This document shows positions 43,390 through 54,299 of a stretch of 64,000 nucleotides of DNA, one piece after another. The stretch's first letter is position 1. The number at the start of each line of letters is the position of its first letter. This stretch comes from Gigantopelta aegis (Eukaryota; Mollusca; Gastropoda; Neomphalida; Peltospiridae), in contig NC_054706.1 in NCBI RefSeq assembly GCF_016097555.1, positions 46,735,039 through 46,799,038 on the forward strand, in the 5' to 3' direction. The notes beneath the pieces were generated by a model. It ran no database searches. It was not told the origin of the DNA and was given only the letters and a program-made list of their open reading frames with translations. The position numbers and the translations under genes were made by a program.

Positions 43390-44670
43390 AGCAGCGATGG
43401 TTTTTATACACCCCCACCCCACTTTTTGGCACCTTCTTACGCCGTGCCCTGGACCCAATCACTGATGTTGTTAGAAACTGGACCCAGACTAGACATGCCT
43501 GGACGTTGAATGGATATGAGCATAACTAATTTGTTTGAAATTGGAATCATTAACCAGTATTCTACGTTGCGACCAAAATGGTCGCCAATGCGACCAAAAT
43601 GTTGGCGTGGTGACTGACTGAATTTATTATCGTCGCCATCTGGCGACCGACTCCAAAAACGTCTAAGTATTAAATTATTTGCCATGTGCGTTCAGTCCTA
43701 GCAGCGAAAACAAATGAAATTTGTTGACATCATTGTGCAGTCGGAACATTTCACTATTTACGGAGTTGTCTGATTGATCACTGTGAATTCCGTATTAATT
43801 GTCTGTACAATTCGGAACTCATCGTTGATTTTAGTAATTTGGCGAAAACGATCAAGATACTTACAACACATTCATAAATGATACAAAATGAGTAGTGTCG
43901 CACTGTGGCGAGTAACATTTTAAGCTTGGCTAGTAAATTGTTTGTCCACTAGCCAAAGAAGAGTAAGTTATAAAACCGAGTGTAGAACACTGTTAATAAC
44001 ATGTGCTCTTATTATATCTATAGGTACCACGGTAATTGGCGACACACGAGATCGCATGACAGTACGGTAACGTATGTGGCGATTAAACGGCTTTTATTAC
44101 AAACTGCTAAATACTGTAGGCCTATAGAGGAAAATATATCGTATTATTTAACTCCAGTCATCTCATACATTGTAGGTTTATTTTCCCAAAACAAACACGT
44201 GCGATCTCAACAAAACAATCGAGGATTTCTCGATACCACATGCACTAACTAACTACAAGTCATCGCGGGTTTTTTCGCATGCAAAGGTGAAGGGTCATTT
44301 GAAGAAGACGTGGTACAATTTTCGTTGTTGGCTACTGCTTAGGCCTAGTACCCAATTTTTTTTAATATACACGGGTGTAGCCTGTAGGAAGATACCAAAA
44401 AGTGGGGTGGGTGGGTACACACACGTATACAATTAATATATAAACCATCAATGCTGCTACAAAGTACCCCCTTCCCCGCTTCCTACGCCAGTGATGTATA
44501 GGCCTATCAACTGCTGAGCATGGGTAATAATTAAATAAACGGAATATTCAAGAATAACCACAAACATTAAACAGTTCACATTTATTTCAGTGTTTCAGTT
44601 AATTGGGAATAAATTAATTTGGGTGATTTTAGCATGGGTCCGTTCAATAGGCTAATAAACATTAAAACTA
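43390..44670. other. Region upstream (minus strand) of the cyclophilin last exon, no gene recognised
   Basis: A G-run precedes it (43363-43389); 43567-43640 has repeated GCGACCAAAATG words, perhaps another transposon end. Confidence 0.45.
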
Positions 44671-44915
44671 TAAGTCCGTCCCACAGGGAACGCCTTAGCC
44701 CGAGTACTCTGACTGTAAGAGAGCTAGACGGACATTTGAACATAAACACGCTCTCATTATTTATGTCCAAATGTCCGTCTAGCTCTCTTATAGTCAAGAG
44801 TACTCGGGCTAGGAACGCCTTTTATATTACTATGAAATTTACTACAAGTTATTCATTTCTAAGCCGATTGATTTGTAAATTGCACACAAAATTAGTACTG
44901 TTTTATTATTTCCAA
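44671..44915. mobile_element. Copy of the TAGTCCGTCCCATCC MITE family, interrupted
   Basis: TAAGTCCGTCCCACAGGGAACGCC followed, after an inserted MITE, by GGAACGCCTTTTATATTACT and AAGCCGATTGATTTGTAAATT matches the right half of the 62409 element. It is the target of the 44696-44811 insertion. Confidence 0.55.
44696..44811. mobile_element. Foldback MITE with TAGCCCGAGTACTCT ends and a 9-base target duplication
   Basis: TAGCCCGAGTACTCT and its near-exact complement end a 116-base hairpin whose arms (AGAGAGCTAGACGGACATTT and complement) pair almost to the centre. GGAACGCCT occurs directly on both sides (44687-44695 and 44812-44820), a clear target duplication. A related element was split at 7536/9039. 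Confidence 0.8.
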
Positions 44916-44920
44916 TACAA

Positions 44921-45085
44921 GTTGGACAAATCTGTGAAGTTTTTTGTGCAGTCATCTACTGACTGGATAAATATGTGAACTTTTTGTGCAAACATCTATT
45001 GACCAACTTGGACAAATTTGTGCAGTCATCCTCAGATAAAACTGGACAAAGCTGTGAAGTTTCTGTGCAGTCATCTACTGACTTT
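44921..45085. repeat. Degenerate tandem repeat, about 50-base unit
   Basis: TTGGACAAATCTGTGAAGTT, then TTGTGCAGTCATCTACTGAC, recurs about four times with drift. Confidence 0.7.
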
Positions 45086-45930
45086 TATTGGTGAAAGGAA
45101 TAGTTTGAACTTTTTTTGTTTTCCTGTCTTTTGAAAATGGCATGTGAAACTTAAAACTGACATTGACAGTGAAATAGTTTTTATTTCTCTCTGGCTGCAA
45201 AGAGTAAACTAAGATTTTTCAGACAGCTTGCCTTCATGTCTTTCATCTTGAGACTGAGTTTTTCTCTGGCAAACATATTTAAGGTAGGGTAACCTTTGAA
45301 CTAAAAAAAAAACACCTTATATACAAAAGAAAAAGAAAGGATTATTTGTTGAACAACAGTTCAGAAGATTTTTCATCTATGGCTATTTCGTAAAAAAAAA
45401 AAAACATTACAGAGAAAGAAACACATATTTTCCCATAGACTGGACAGAAAAATATCTGGGCGTTTGGTACAAATCATAACATTCATAGATAACATGGTTG
45501 GAGGAGAAAAATACCCACACTGTAATTACAAAGGTTGGTTCACATATCATCCTTTCAAACTAGTGTGACACAAACTTTTTTTTTAAATGAAGTAAACTGA
45601 AGAAAAGAAATAAGGCATCACATAACTAGCATTATGTGAGTACTGCTAAAGCAATACATGTTCCCTACTGGGCCCAAACAATGTTCCGTATCTCCTATTT
45701 TTCAAGGGCCATAACTCTGTCAAAACTGAATAAATTGCCATGAAAGTCAAACTTGATCTGTAACAGTATATGATAAAGTTATACACAATATTTTAGGTCC
45801 ATATCTCAAGTCAGTGTTCCCTTTCTTCTTTCTCTCAATATATTTTACGAACAAGTCCTGTTTGTCATCTTATCATTGTAAATATCCATTGTACGAACGA
45901 CAATAATTCCTCATATGCTGTCACCTAATT
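45086..45930. other. Cyclophilin intron, nothing recognised
   Basis: AT-rich unique-looking sequence. Confidence 0.5.
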
Positions 45931-46282
45931 CAGGGCTTGTAGAATCTTTTATAAAATCCACTAGCCATAGGATCAGTGATTTTTAAAATTTACTAGCCAC
46001 AATTTCAAATTCACTAGCCCTACTTTACTAAATAAATACAATTTTACTAAATAATAATAACAATCAGATGTGTCACCTAAAGAGGGAGATAGAGCTTACA
46101 AACACTAACATTGGGGGTTGGAATGGGGGCAGGATATTCAAATTTACAAATTAGACTTAACTGCAATATTTGACCTCTTTTTTTTTCACTAGCCGTCGGG
46201 CATGGCAATAGTAGTTATTTACTAGCCCAACATTGAATATCACTAGCCATGGGAGTAGGGCTACCATAATCTAGAAGCCCTG
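45931..46282. mobile_element. hAT-like MITE with CAGGGCTTGTAGA ends
   Basis: The ends CAGGGCTTGTAGA and TCTAGAAGCCCTG are inverted repeats with one difference, and CCTAATT flanks both sides. Inside are several ACTAGCC/GGCTAGT-like motifs, resembling the element at 47160-50367. It lies in the cyclophilin intron between exons 4 and 5. Confidence 0.7.
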
Positions 46283-46835
46283 CCTAATTTAGCCTGAATG
46301 TATTGCATAAAGGTTAAAAGTTTCAAATTTACTGATTTTCTCTTGATTACTAAATTACCAAGGTTACATCATTTCCTTCATGCTAACTGACTACTTCATA
46401 ACTCCCAGTTTTGTCTTTTAAAAACTGGTAAGCAAACACGCCCTACATATACTGATAGAAAGAAATAAAGGATCACACAGACAGCAACAACAAATAATGA
46501 CTGCATCAAAAATCAATTCATATTTTCAGAAATTGACTGGGAACATATAGGCAGCACATTCAGCACTACAGACATTCAATCTCACATTACAACTTGGTAT
46601 CAAATACACACATTACTACCGCTAGTAGTGAATTAAATTTGGTCTACAATTTGATGTGTTCCCTTATTTCTTTCCATCAGTATATTTGGAAGAACCTCAT
46701 ATTCAAACTTGCCACCACAAATGTAAAGTCATGTTCTTCCATTATGCTTTGCATAAACAAATTACGTATTTCATCAATTTTGGAGAACGTGTTTCAACAG
46801 AATGTCATTTCTACAAGTTCCTATTGTCAACTTAC

Positions 46836-46911
46836 CATTCAGTTTTCACCGTGCACAAGAAAAACTGAGAGCCGTTGGTACCAGGACCAGCATTTGCCAT
46901 GGACAGAATTC
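46836..46911 (-). CDS. PPIA-like: Cyclophilin exon 4: substrate pocket
   Basis: This 76-base exon runs from a TTTCAG acceptor to a TG|GTAAG donor on the minus strand, phase 1 in and phase 2 out. It codes [20 protein letters not shown] and TVKTEW, one of the most conserved stretches of cyclophilins. It includes the residues equivalent to Ala101, Asn102, Gln111, Phe113 and Trp121 of human cyclophilin A. The intron before it holds a hAT-like element with Tc1 copy 1 inside, plus a TTAA foldback element; the intron after it holds another hAT-like element. Confidence 0.93.
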
Positions 46912-47582
46912 CTGAAATTAAAAAACGTGTTTGATTTGTTTCAAGACTCTCCACATGGAAACAGCAGGAGAAAGGTATCTTGCTCACCTGATGATAATTT
47001 CTTTCAAGAAATGTCAAATATGGAAAGTAGTTCCATACACTCATATTTTAAAAATATCATCATCATCATCATCATCAAACAAAGCTAAGAGACAAAAGGA
47101 GAGTACAAATACATTCCCCACTGGTCTCCTGTCCTGGAGATGTCTAGTTTCTAGTTGAGCAGGGCTCACCCTGGATCAAAAATACCTGTAGCCAAAATAT
47201 TAGCCAAATGGAATTTTTATTAGCCATATTGAAAATGCTTTAGCCAAATTTGTTTTACACAGTACTGTAGAGAGTATTTATATATGAATATGAAAATGTA
47301 TCAAACTGGAATAAATAGGAATAACAAAACCTCAATGGGGGTAGGGGCAGTGGCAGTTAATATATTACTTCGATTATTCAGCGGGGGTGGGGTTGGAATG
47401 GGGTTATGCAATATCTTCAGAGTTTGAAGCCAGTACCAATACACCCACACCCACTTCTAAGGCCTGTGACATTAAATTAACAAACATACAGAAATATGGG
47501 GGTGGGTGGATGTTTATGGAGGATGTTGTTTTTTCTTTCTTCCTTTTTATCCCCAAATAAAAATTTGAGAGCTTTTTTTTTT

Positions 47583-47587
<5 letters not shown>

Positions 47588-47671
<84 letters not shown>
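47588..47671. repeat. AT array, target of Tc1 copy 1
   Basis: Pure AT to the TA at which the Tc1-like element starts; ATATAT resumes after it at 49152. Confidence 0.9.
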
Positions 47672-47672
<1 letters not shown>

Positions 47673-47907
47673 TCTTCAAAAAAAGAAACGCAAAAAGGTA
47701 CAAATGGGGTTATAACTCCGATTTTATGTTTCCTACCGGTTCATGCTTTGTGAATATAAGGTCATTGCATGTCCCAAACACATTCCCACGGTTACATTCG
47801 ATAAAACGCAGCTACTGTACAATAAAGTTCCAAAATGTGAATATTCGCAAAAACGCAGCCACGTGCAAACCATGTCACCACTGCACGTGCAACATGAACA
47901 CCGACAG

Positions 47908-47915
47908 TATAAAAG
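47908..47915 (+). promoter_or_regulatory. TATA box of Tc1-like copy 1
   Basis: TATAAAAG lies 58-65 bases upstream of the transposase ATG. The same motif at the same spacing is kept in copy 2 (56095-56102). The function is inferred from position. Confidence 0.5.
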
Positions 47916-47972
47916 TGCAGGGTGTTCGCTTGCCTGGCCTCTGTATCTGGCCGACAGTTGACAATCCAGGAC

Positions 47973-48980
47973 ATGCCACGTCTCAGTGAACCGCAGAGAA
48001 ACAATGCCATCGGCCGACTAGACGCAGGCGAATCCAGAACGGCCGTTGCCAGGGCATTCCATGTGTCCCCAAGCACCATCTCCAGACTGTGGGACCGTTA
48101 CCAGCAACATGGATCAACACGTGACCTCCCTAGATCCGGTCGACCACGGGTCACTACCCCCGGGCAGGACCGCTACATCCGGGTACGCCACCTTCGGGAA
48201 CGATTGACTACTGCCACCTCCACAGCCGCAGCAATACTAGGTTTGCGCAGGATATCCGACCAGACCGTACGGAACCGCCTACGTGAGGTAGGAATTCATG
48301 CCAGACGTCCAGTTCGAGGTGTCATCTTAACACCACAACATCGTCGACTCCGACTGCAGTGGTGCCAGATTCATCGACAATGGCCTCAACTGCGATGGAG
48401 ACAGGTGTGGTTCAGTGACGAGTCCCGATTTCTGCTCCGACGTCATGATGGAAGATGTCGCGTGTATAGGCGTCGTGGTGAACGTTATGCGGCAAACTAC
48501 GTGCAGGAAGTGGACAGATTCGGCGGGGGTAGTGTCATGGTGTGGGCAGCCATCTCACACACTGGCAGAACTGACCTGGTCCACGTGCAGGGCAACCTGA
48601 ATGCACAGGGCTACATTGACCAGATCCTCCGGCCACACATCGTTCCAGTTATGGCTAACGCCAACGCAGTGTTCCAACATGACAACGCCAGGCCTCACAC
48701 AGCACGTCTCACAACGGCTTTCCTACAGAACAACAACATTAATGTCCTTCCTTGGCCATCGATATCACCGGATTTGAACCCAATTGAGCATCTATGGGAC
48801 GAGTTGGACCGACGCCTCCGACAGCGACAACCACAGCCCCAGACCCTGCCCGAGCTGGCAGCAGCCTTGCAGGCCGAGTGGGCCACCATACCCCGGGACG
48901 TCATCCGTACTCTGGTTGCTTCAATGGGCATGCGGTGCCAGGCAGTTATCAACACACGCGGAGGCCACACCCGGTATTGA
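47973..48980 (+). CDS. Tc1-like transposase, copy 1
   Basis: 335 residues from the ATG at 47973 (MPRLSEPQRNNAIGRLDAG); an upstream in-frame ATG at 47922 would add 17 residues but lies close to the TATA box. The N terminus has paired-like helix-turn-helix motifs (TAVARAFHVSPSTISRLWDR) and the GRPR linker. The catalytic triad is WFSDES, QHDNARPH and NPIEHLWDEL, with 34 residues between the second Asp and the Glu, i.e. DD34E, typical of Tc1. It has no stop or frameshift, so the enzyme may work. It differs from copy 2 at roughly a dozen residues. TATAAAAG at 47908-47915 is a likely core promoter. Confidence 0.95.
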   Translation: MPRLSEPQRNNAIGRLDAGESRTAVARAFHVSPSTISRLWDRYQQHGSTRDLPRSGRPRVTTPGQDRYIRVRHLRERLTTATSTAAAILGLRRISDQTVRNRLREVGIHARRPVRGVILTPQHRRLRLQWCQIHRQWPQLRWRQVWFSDESRFLLRRHDGRCRVYRRRGERYAANYVQEVDRFGGGSVMVWAAISHTGRTDLVHVQGNLNAQGYIDQILRPHIVPVMANANAVFQHDNARPHTARLTTAFLQNNNINVLPWPSISPDLNPIEHLWDELDRRLRQRQPQPQTLPELAAALQAEWATIPRDVIRTLVASMGMRCQAVINTRGGHTRY

Positions 48981-50373
48981 CTCCAGATGACCTTGACCTT
49001 GGTGGTGTGTCCTATCACTTACTCACAATGGACTAGAGTGAATTGTGAACAATCCTGCAACATTTGGTAATTATCGGACTCACCATTCAATAATTAAATC
49101 AATTCTCCAAATGTTACGACAATGTGGTTTTGCGTTTCTTCTTTTGAAGAGTATATATATATATAGAGCTCATTATTTCTTTAAATAGCAATCTTTATGT
49201 TAGTTTGAATTGCTTTTTTTTCCTGCTTTTTAAATGACCCATCAATTCCCCACCCCAAACAATTTCATAATTTGTGCCATGTTGTTGCTGTTGATTTCAG
49301 CTTTGTGTTAAATGCTTGTTGTGATTTATGCTTACAAAATACCTCGGCTAAGAATGCTGACTTCACAGTATACTCCATTTATTAAATAAAAAACCCCAAA
49401 AACCCAACCTTTAATAAAATTAAAATTTATGGTCTTTTTAAAATCCAGCTAACTTATTAAATGTCACCTCACAGTCTTACAAATTTGTATCTAAAATGAT
49501 CTAAACTAATTTTATTCAGTGTATATTTAACTGCAATTTCTACAATTTAAATACTGGATTTTCATTTCCGGCGATCGCGATCTGCATGTGTGCATGGTAC
49601 GAAATTAACAAAGACAAAGGAATAAACAAAAACTGCAGTTAGGTATTCATTTTTTCTACAAATTAACATCAAGATTTACTTTTGCGTAATTGTATTGTTT
49701 AATGTCCGCAATGATGTCTCTTGACACGCGGGTGTTGGCTGACTCTGAAGCATGACGTATATTCGCACCGAGAGCTGTCTCAGTTCAGCCAACGAATGTT
49801 CTTCCTAACGTTCGTGAACTATTTGATTGGTGTTCGTCGTGTCCATTTGGTTTAACGTGAAGCACACAAACCAGTCTAGCGAACGTTTTGTTTTCGTTCG
49901 GTCTGGCTGAACTCATCCCTTGAGACAACCTACATGTCTTTCAGCCCTGAACTGGCATGTGTATTCAAACTGACACGCATTGTCAGTCTGTTTTTATTAC
50001 TTTGGTTCAAAGATTTTACAAAGTAAAAATAACAAGTTACAGATTTTCCAGACATTTCTGTCATACATGTTGAATGCATGCTGTTAAAATTAATAACCGT
50101 GATTATTAAAATAAGTAAACATTATAAGGCCTACACTGTATTCTGCATGACCGTTTTATGTTACCGGTCGCGAGATGGCTATTACGCTAATTGAATATTT
50201 GGTAGTATTATTACATTTAAGGTGCCGGGATAGATTATGTAACCGTTTGTTCACATCAGAAGACAGAAAATGGCTTAGCCCAAATTTTAGCCACTTGCAA
50301 ATTTTATTAGCCATTTTTTGTAAAAATTAGCCAATGGCTAATTTGGCTACCGACAGCGCGAGCCCTGGTTGAG

Positions 50374-50612
50374 TAGTATGCATTGAGATTTTTACACTGT
50401 TGCTTTACATAATTATATAAGTTAACATTTTACCTTTTCTGACACCCAATAGCCGATATCTAGTTTCTAGTTGTGTAGTATGCATTGAGGTTCTTACACT
50501 GTGGTTTAACATAATTATACAAATAACATTTTACCTTTTCTGACACCCAAATAGCCGATGTGTATTTTTGTGCTGGGGTGTCGTTAAGCATTCATCCATT
50601 CATTCACATTGA
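50374..50612 (+). mobile_element. SINE E tail with an internal tandem duplication
   Basis: About 95 bases (TAGTATGCATTGAG to ACACCCAATAGCCGAT) occur twice, at 50374 and 50469. The first copy continues leftwards at 47143-47159, across the hAT-like insertion. Confidence 0.65.
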
Positions 50613-50779
50613 AGTTATGAGTGTTTTTAAACTAAGGTTTTCAACTGCAAAACTGATTTCTCAAAGCGTTCCTGGTCGTCGTAACGTTGGTAGAATGAAT
50701 GAATGTTTAACGACGTCCCAGCACAAAAACATACATCGGCCATTCATAATTGAGCGTCAAACAAAGGCAAGCATATGAA

Positions 50780-51380
50780 CATGATTAACATTTGTAGAAG
50801 CTCAAAGCTCCAACTTCAATTTACTTCTTAATAATTAAATACATTTTCGCACATATCCTCAAGTAACCGTGAACCAGGCTATTAACAGGAAATGATTTCT
50901 GCACATGCGCATTGTAATGCACAATCAATTTGATGAAATAATGTTTTACCGTGTTCACTTTGTCAAAACCAACCAACAAATGTTAATATCCTGTCGGAGC
51001 ATGTCGGAGTCTTATGTTGACATTCTTCAGCTACTCCCGTAAACGGGTCTATTGTTTTTAAGAGGGACTCGTGTCACGCGACGTCACCAAAACTCTTATG
51101 CAATGAATCTGCGAAGCAGACGAGACCGACTATGACAGCAGTGTAAAACTTTTGCACAGTGCAAAATGGCGGTCGTGTATTAATTTCCTTATGTATAAAA
51201 CTATTTTAAATGTAGAAATCTACTCGTCTTTTCCTCATTTGTGCACTTTGTTTTTTGGAAGGTTTTTAATTCAACAAAATTATTTTGATGTCAGGGTTCA
51301 ATCGTATGCAGATTTCTTAAAAACAAATCAAACGGAAATAGACCAGTTTATGAGGTAGCGCGGTTCACGTTTTTTCACAA
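50780..51380. other. Cyclophilin intron, nothing recognised
   Basis: AT-rich; no splice-bounded coding signal on either strand. Confidence 0.5.
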
Positions 51381-51540
51381 TACGTACATAATTATCACTA
51401 ATAAAAATACAATTTGGACTCTTACAAATAATGACTCAGACAATGATATTGTAAACAATAAATTGTACTAAGCTTAATATTGTAATTTGGGTTATTAAAA
51501 GAGTTCCACAAAATCTCACACATGCAGCAAACTCACAACA
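51381..51540. mobile_element. Old fragment of the TTAA foldback MITE family
   Basis: Weak match: ACTAATAAAAATACAATTTG, CAATGATATTGTAAACAA and GCAGCAAACTCACAAC follow the order of the family's right half. Confidence 0.35.
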
Positions 51541-51606
51541 GTCTTTTTAAATATCATTGTTGTAACAGACCACATTACATTTGTTACTTGTACACCCAGA
51601 GCAGGC

Positions 51607-51996
51607 TTAAAGGGACATTCCTGAGTTTGCTGCATTGTAAGACGTTTCCGACTAATAAAATATTTCTACGATTAAACTTACATATTAAATATATTTTCTT
51701 GTTTAGAACACCAGTGTCTGTATATTCAATGCGCTTCTGGTCGTCTTAACATTTGTAAGAAGCCCAAACTGGATTTTGTCTTCAAATAATTTCGTACATA
51801 CGAAAAAGTGTTTTTTAGGAAATAAAATGAAATTTAACCCAGTGAAATATTAGAACGATCAGAAACACATTTAATATACAGCCACCAATATTTTATGCAG
51901 AAAAAATATATTTGATATGTACATACAATCGTTAAAAAGTCTCTGTTAGTTGATAACATCTTAAACATTGCACCAAACTCAGGAATGTCCCTTTAA
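51607..51996. mobile_element. TTAA foldback MITE, copy 4 (opposite orientation)
   Basis: TTAA, AGGGACATTCCTGAGTTTGC to CAAACTCAGGAATGTCCCT, TTAA; 390 bases. The halves are in the reverse order of copies 1 and 3. It lies in a cyclophilin intron. Confidence 0.8.
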
Positions 51997-52227
51997 GGAT
52001 CCGCGGGGCCTGTAGCACAAATAACAGCAGGACCGCCTTCCCAGTATATATATTTTGCAAGCCCTCGGGGACAGGGGGAAAATAAATGTACACCACTACG
52101 GGACCCCCTGAAGCACAGGGCCCGTAGCACGTGCTACATGTGCTACTAGGACAAACTAACTACACGGCTAAACTGGACGCCAGCTTCTAATCTGAAACCC
52201 GGTTTGCATAGTATGTACGGTTCTCAC

Positions 52228-52413
52228 CAGGTCCCGTGTGCTTCAGCTGGAAGTTCTCGTCGGCAAACTTGGCTCCGTAGATGCTCTTGCCTCCAGTTCC
52301 GTCGCCCTTAGTGAAGTCCCCACCCTGGATCATGAACTGGGGAATAACTCGGTGGAAAATACTGCCCTGGTAGCCGAAGCCCTTGTCACCGGTGCACAAA
52401 ACACGGAAATTCT
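52228..52413 (-). CDS. PPIA-like: Cyclophilin exon 3: catalytic core
   Basis: This 186-base exon lies between an ATTGCAG acceptor and a G|GTGAGA donor and is phase 1 at both ends. It codes [17 protein letters not shown], then [20 protein letters not shown], then [18 protein letters not shown] and LKHTGPG. This is the cyclophilin peptidyl-prolyl isomerase domain; the residues equivalent to Arg55, Phe60, Met61 and Gln63 of human cyclophilin A are all present, so an active enzyme is likely. No targeting sequence can be judged without exon 1, so cytosolic (PPIA) and mitochondrial (PPIF) forms remain open. Confidence 0.93.
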
Positions 52414-52756
52414 CTGCAATGAAATGTTTCAAATTTTATTGAATAAATCAAAACGCTAGGAGAAAATACATGTTAAATGTAACTGTAGATTTTTTAACAT
52501 TCAGAACAAACTCAAAAGTTAGAAATATGCCCTACTAGTTTGTGGATATTGTCAGAAAAAATCCAAGTACGTAGTTTTATAAATATCCAATTAAAACTAG
52601 TAGAAAACATAAAAAAGATGAAAAGTTGTTGGACAATGGACACACACTAGACAACAACTGTACCAGAAAGGTTCTGCCAATGAAATCCTAGTAGAATTAA
52701 AAATAATGTGCTATCTGCATCTCGTATTACCAGCATATACCAGTATCTTTAATGTA

Positions 52757-52858
52757 ATATGAATAAATGTTGTCATCCAGATTCGTGCATTTTAATTAGG
52801 ACATACACCAGTCACCCCCCCCCCACCCCAAACAAAAATGGGAGCCCATATGCTCACT
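52757..52858. repeat. Right part of the GCGTACGAG repeat family
   Basis: TGAATAAATGTTGTCATCCA and GATTCGTGCATTTT, then a C-run and GGGAGCCCATATGC, correspond to the right part of 15070-15385. Confidence 0.5.
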
Positions 52859-52865
52859 CACACTC

Positions 52866-53012
52866 TCTCACACACACTCTCTCTCTCTCTCTCTGTCGGT
52901 CTCTCTCTCTCACTCTCTGTATCTATCTAGCTCTCTCCGTCTCTCTCTCTCACTCTCTGTATCTATCTAGCTCTCTCTCTCTCGTCTCTCTCTCTCTCCC
53001 TCCCCCTCTCCG
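52866..53012. repeat. CT-rich tract with internal duplication
   Basis: CT-rich; CACTCTCTGTATCTATCTAG occurs twice. Confidence 0.8.
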
Positions 53013-53561
53013 GTTTCGCCAGTGCTAACAGGAGCGTATTGTGGTCTGGATCGGGAGGTGGTGTAGAATATGAACCCAGCGGACCCTTTTGTCTTCATTA
53101 TTTTCCTGGACACATGTATATAGTCTAATATTGCACTGTAAGTCTCAGCGGGTAGTGGGGGTTTGTCTCACACACATACACACACATCCAGCTTACTCCC
53201 ATGATAACAGCTCCATTGACGAATGTTATACTGAAGCTAGAAAGATTTATTGTAGGTGACATGATAAAAACATTATTAAGGCAGGTGCATGTGCAGAAAT
53301 TTTAGCAGGGGGTCATAACTGTGGATTCAAATGAAGTTTATAGAGGGGGTTGAGACATGCTCCCCTGGAAAATATATTGGAAAAAAGAAAAGAAAATATG
53401 CTTGAGCAAGGAGGAGGGTTGACCCCCAAAACCCATCCCTTCACACGCGCCTGTAAGGGCACTTCGTAAATATTTTTGTCTATTAACTAATTACATAATT
53501 CATGACTAAAATTGTTAGGCACAAGTTACAAGGGTATTCTAAGACTGTGGCCAACACTCAC

Positions 53562-53592
53562 CTGCTGTTTTCGGTACAACATCAGCTCTCAG
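53562..53592 (-). CDS. PPIA-like: Cyclophilin exon 2 (31 bases)
   Basis: On the minus strand a TTTTTTCAG acceptor is followed by 31 bases coding LRADVVPKTA plus one base, then a GTGAGT donor. Vertebrate PPIA and PPIF genes carry a 31-base second exon coding the same peptide, so this short exon is convincing despite its size. It enters in phase 0 and leaves in phase 1, fitting exon 3 at 52413. Exon 1, which should code about the first 20 residues including the start, was not recognised to the right; Tc1 copy 2 and other repeats lie in that direction. Confidence 0.85.
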
Positions 53593-54096
53593 CTGAAAAA
53601 AGAAGAAGAAAAGGTCTTAATTTAAAAATATTAGCATACATGTAATGGAGCGGATTGTGTTAAGAATTGTTACCACACTCCACACACCCACTGGTCTAAC
53701 ATGCGAATTGACACTGGTCACTATAAAAACTACTCCACACCATACTTGTTGGCATAGTCCGATGCCTGTTTTGAACTACAGTAGGTCTTAAATTTTATTG
53801 CTTTGTTTTGATATGAATCCATTGAATTTTACACCTAAATTTTATTTCCTAAAAAGTATGCTAATGAACAAATTCAATATGGCTGAAATTAGCAATTTTG
53901 AGGTTGTCTTATTTGGTAGACAACTTAAAAGGTGTGATAACAGAAATACATGTATGATACAAAAGAATTAAACTAATTTGTAAAAATATTAGTTATTATT
54001 ATTTGCAGCAATTCCACGTTTATTTCGAGTATATAATGCACCACAAGCTGTTGGTGCCAATCATCAACAGAGGTGACAGTAGATTTCGGGACAGGA
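53593..54096. other. Sequence upstream of cyclophilin exon 2, nothing recognised
   Basis: Presumed intron 1. No exon with the expected cyclophilin N terminus was seen here. Confidence 0.45.
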
Positions 54097-54212
54097 TGGA
54101 AAAGTTTTATTTAATGACGCACTCAATACATTTTATTTATATGGTGTCAGACATATGGTTAAGGACCACACAGATATTGAGAGGAAACCCGCTGTTACCA
54201 CTTCATGGGCCA
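54097..54212 (-). mobile_element. SINE A tail fragment
   Basis: Tail A and part of the body, ending at the CAGGGGTTCAAAAAT end at 54211. Confidence 0.75.
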
Positions 54213-54299
54213 GGGGTTCAAAAATTATCAAACAATTTACTTGCCAATCAGATATTCACTTGCCCCATATATTTTTCCACTTGCCCATACTTCTTAAGG

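Larger units (their letters stand above)
47672..49151 (+). mobile_element. Tc1-like DNA transposon, copy 1
   Basis: A 1480-base element flanked by TA target duplications, inserted in an AT repeat. Terminal inverted repeats begin CTCTTCAAAAAAAGAAACGC on the left and read CTCTTCAAAAGAAGAAACGC inverted on the right, one difference over this stretch. One open transposase gene fills most of it. The element is clearly richer in GC than the surrounding sequence. It lies inside a hAT-like element (47160-50367), itself in a cyclophilin intron, so it is the youngest layer there. Structure looks complete. Confidence 0.95.
47160..50367. mobile_element. hAT-like non-autonomous element with CAGGGCTC ends, host of Tc1 copy 1
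   Basis: The ends read CAGGGCTC and GAGCCCTG and are flanked by the direct repeat GTTGAG (47154-47159 and 50368-50373). Just inside both ends are repeats of TAGCCAAA/TTTGGCTA type. CAGGG ends suggest the hAT superfamily, although that family usually makes 8-base duplications, so the class is inferred. Without Tc1 copy 1 it is about 1.7 kb. The stretch 49154-50260 has no gene I can recognise. Confidence 0.7.

Noticed and set aside
43437-43685. 82-residue minus-strand frame
   Set aside because: Contains repeated GACCAAAATGG words of a probable transposon end; no similarity recognised.
46594-47088. 164-residue plus-strand frame over cyclophilin exon 4
   Set aside because: The conserved protein is on the minus strand with proper splice sites; the plus frame is a shadow.
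47726-47989. Extra small frame upstream of the Tc1-like transposase, present in both copies
   Set aside because: Overlaps the terminal region and the true start in another frame; conserved only because the copies are near-identical.
48695-49018. Minus-strand frame in the Tc1-like elements (also 56882-57205)
   Set aside because: Antisense shadow of the GC-rich transposase gene.
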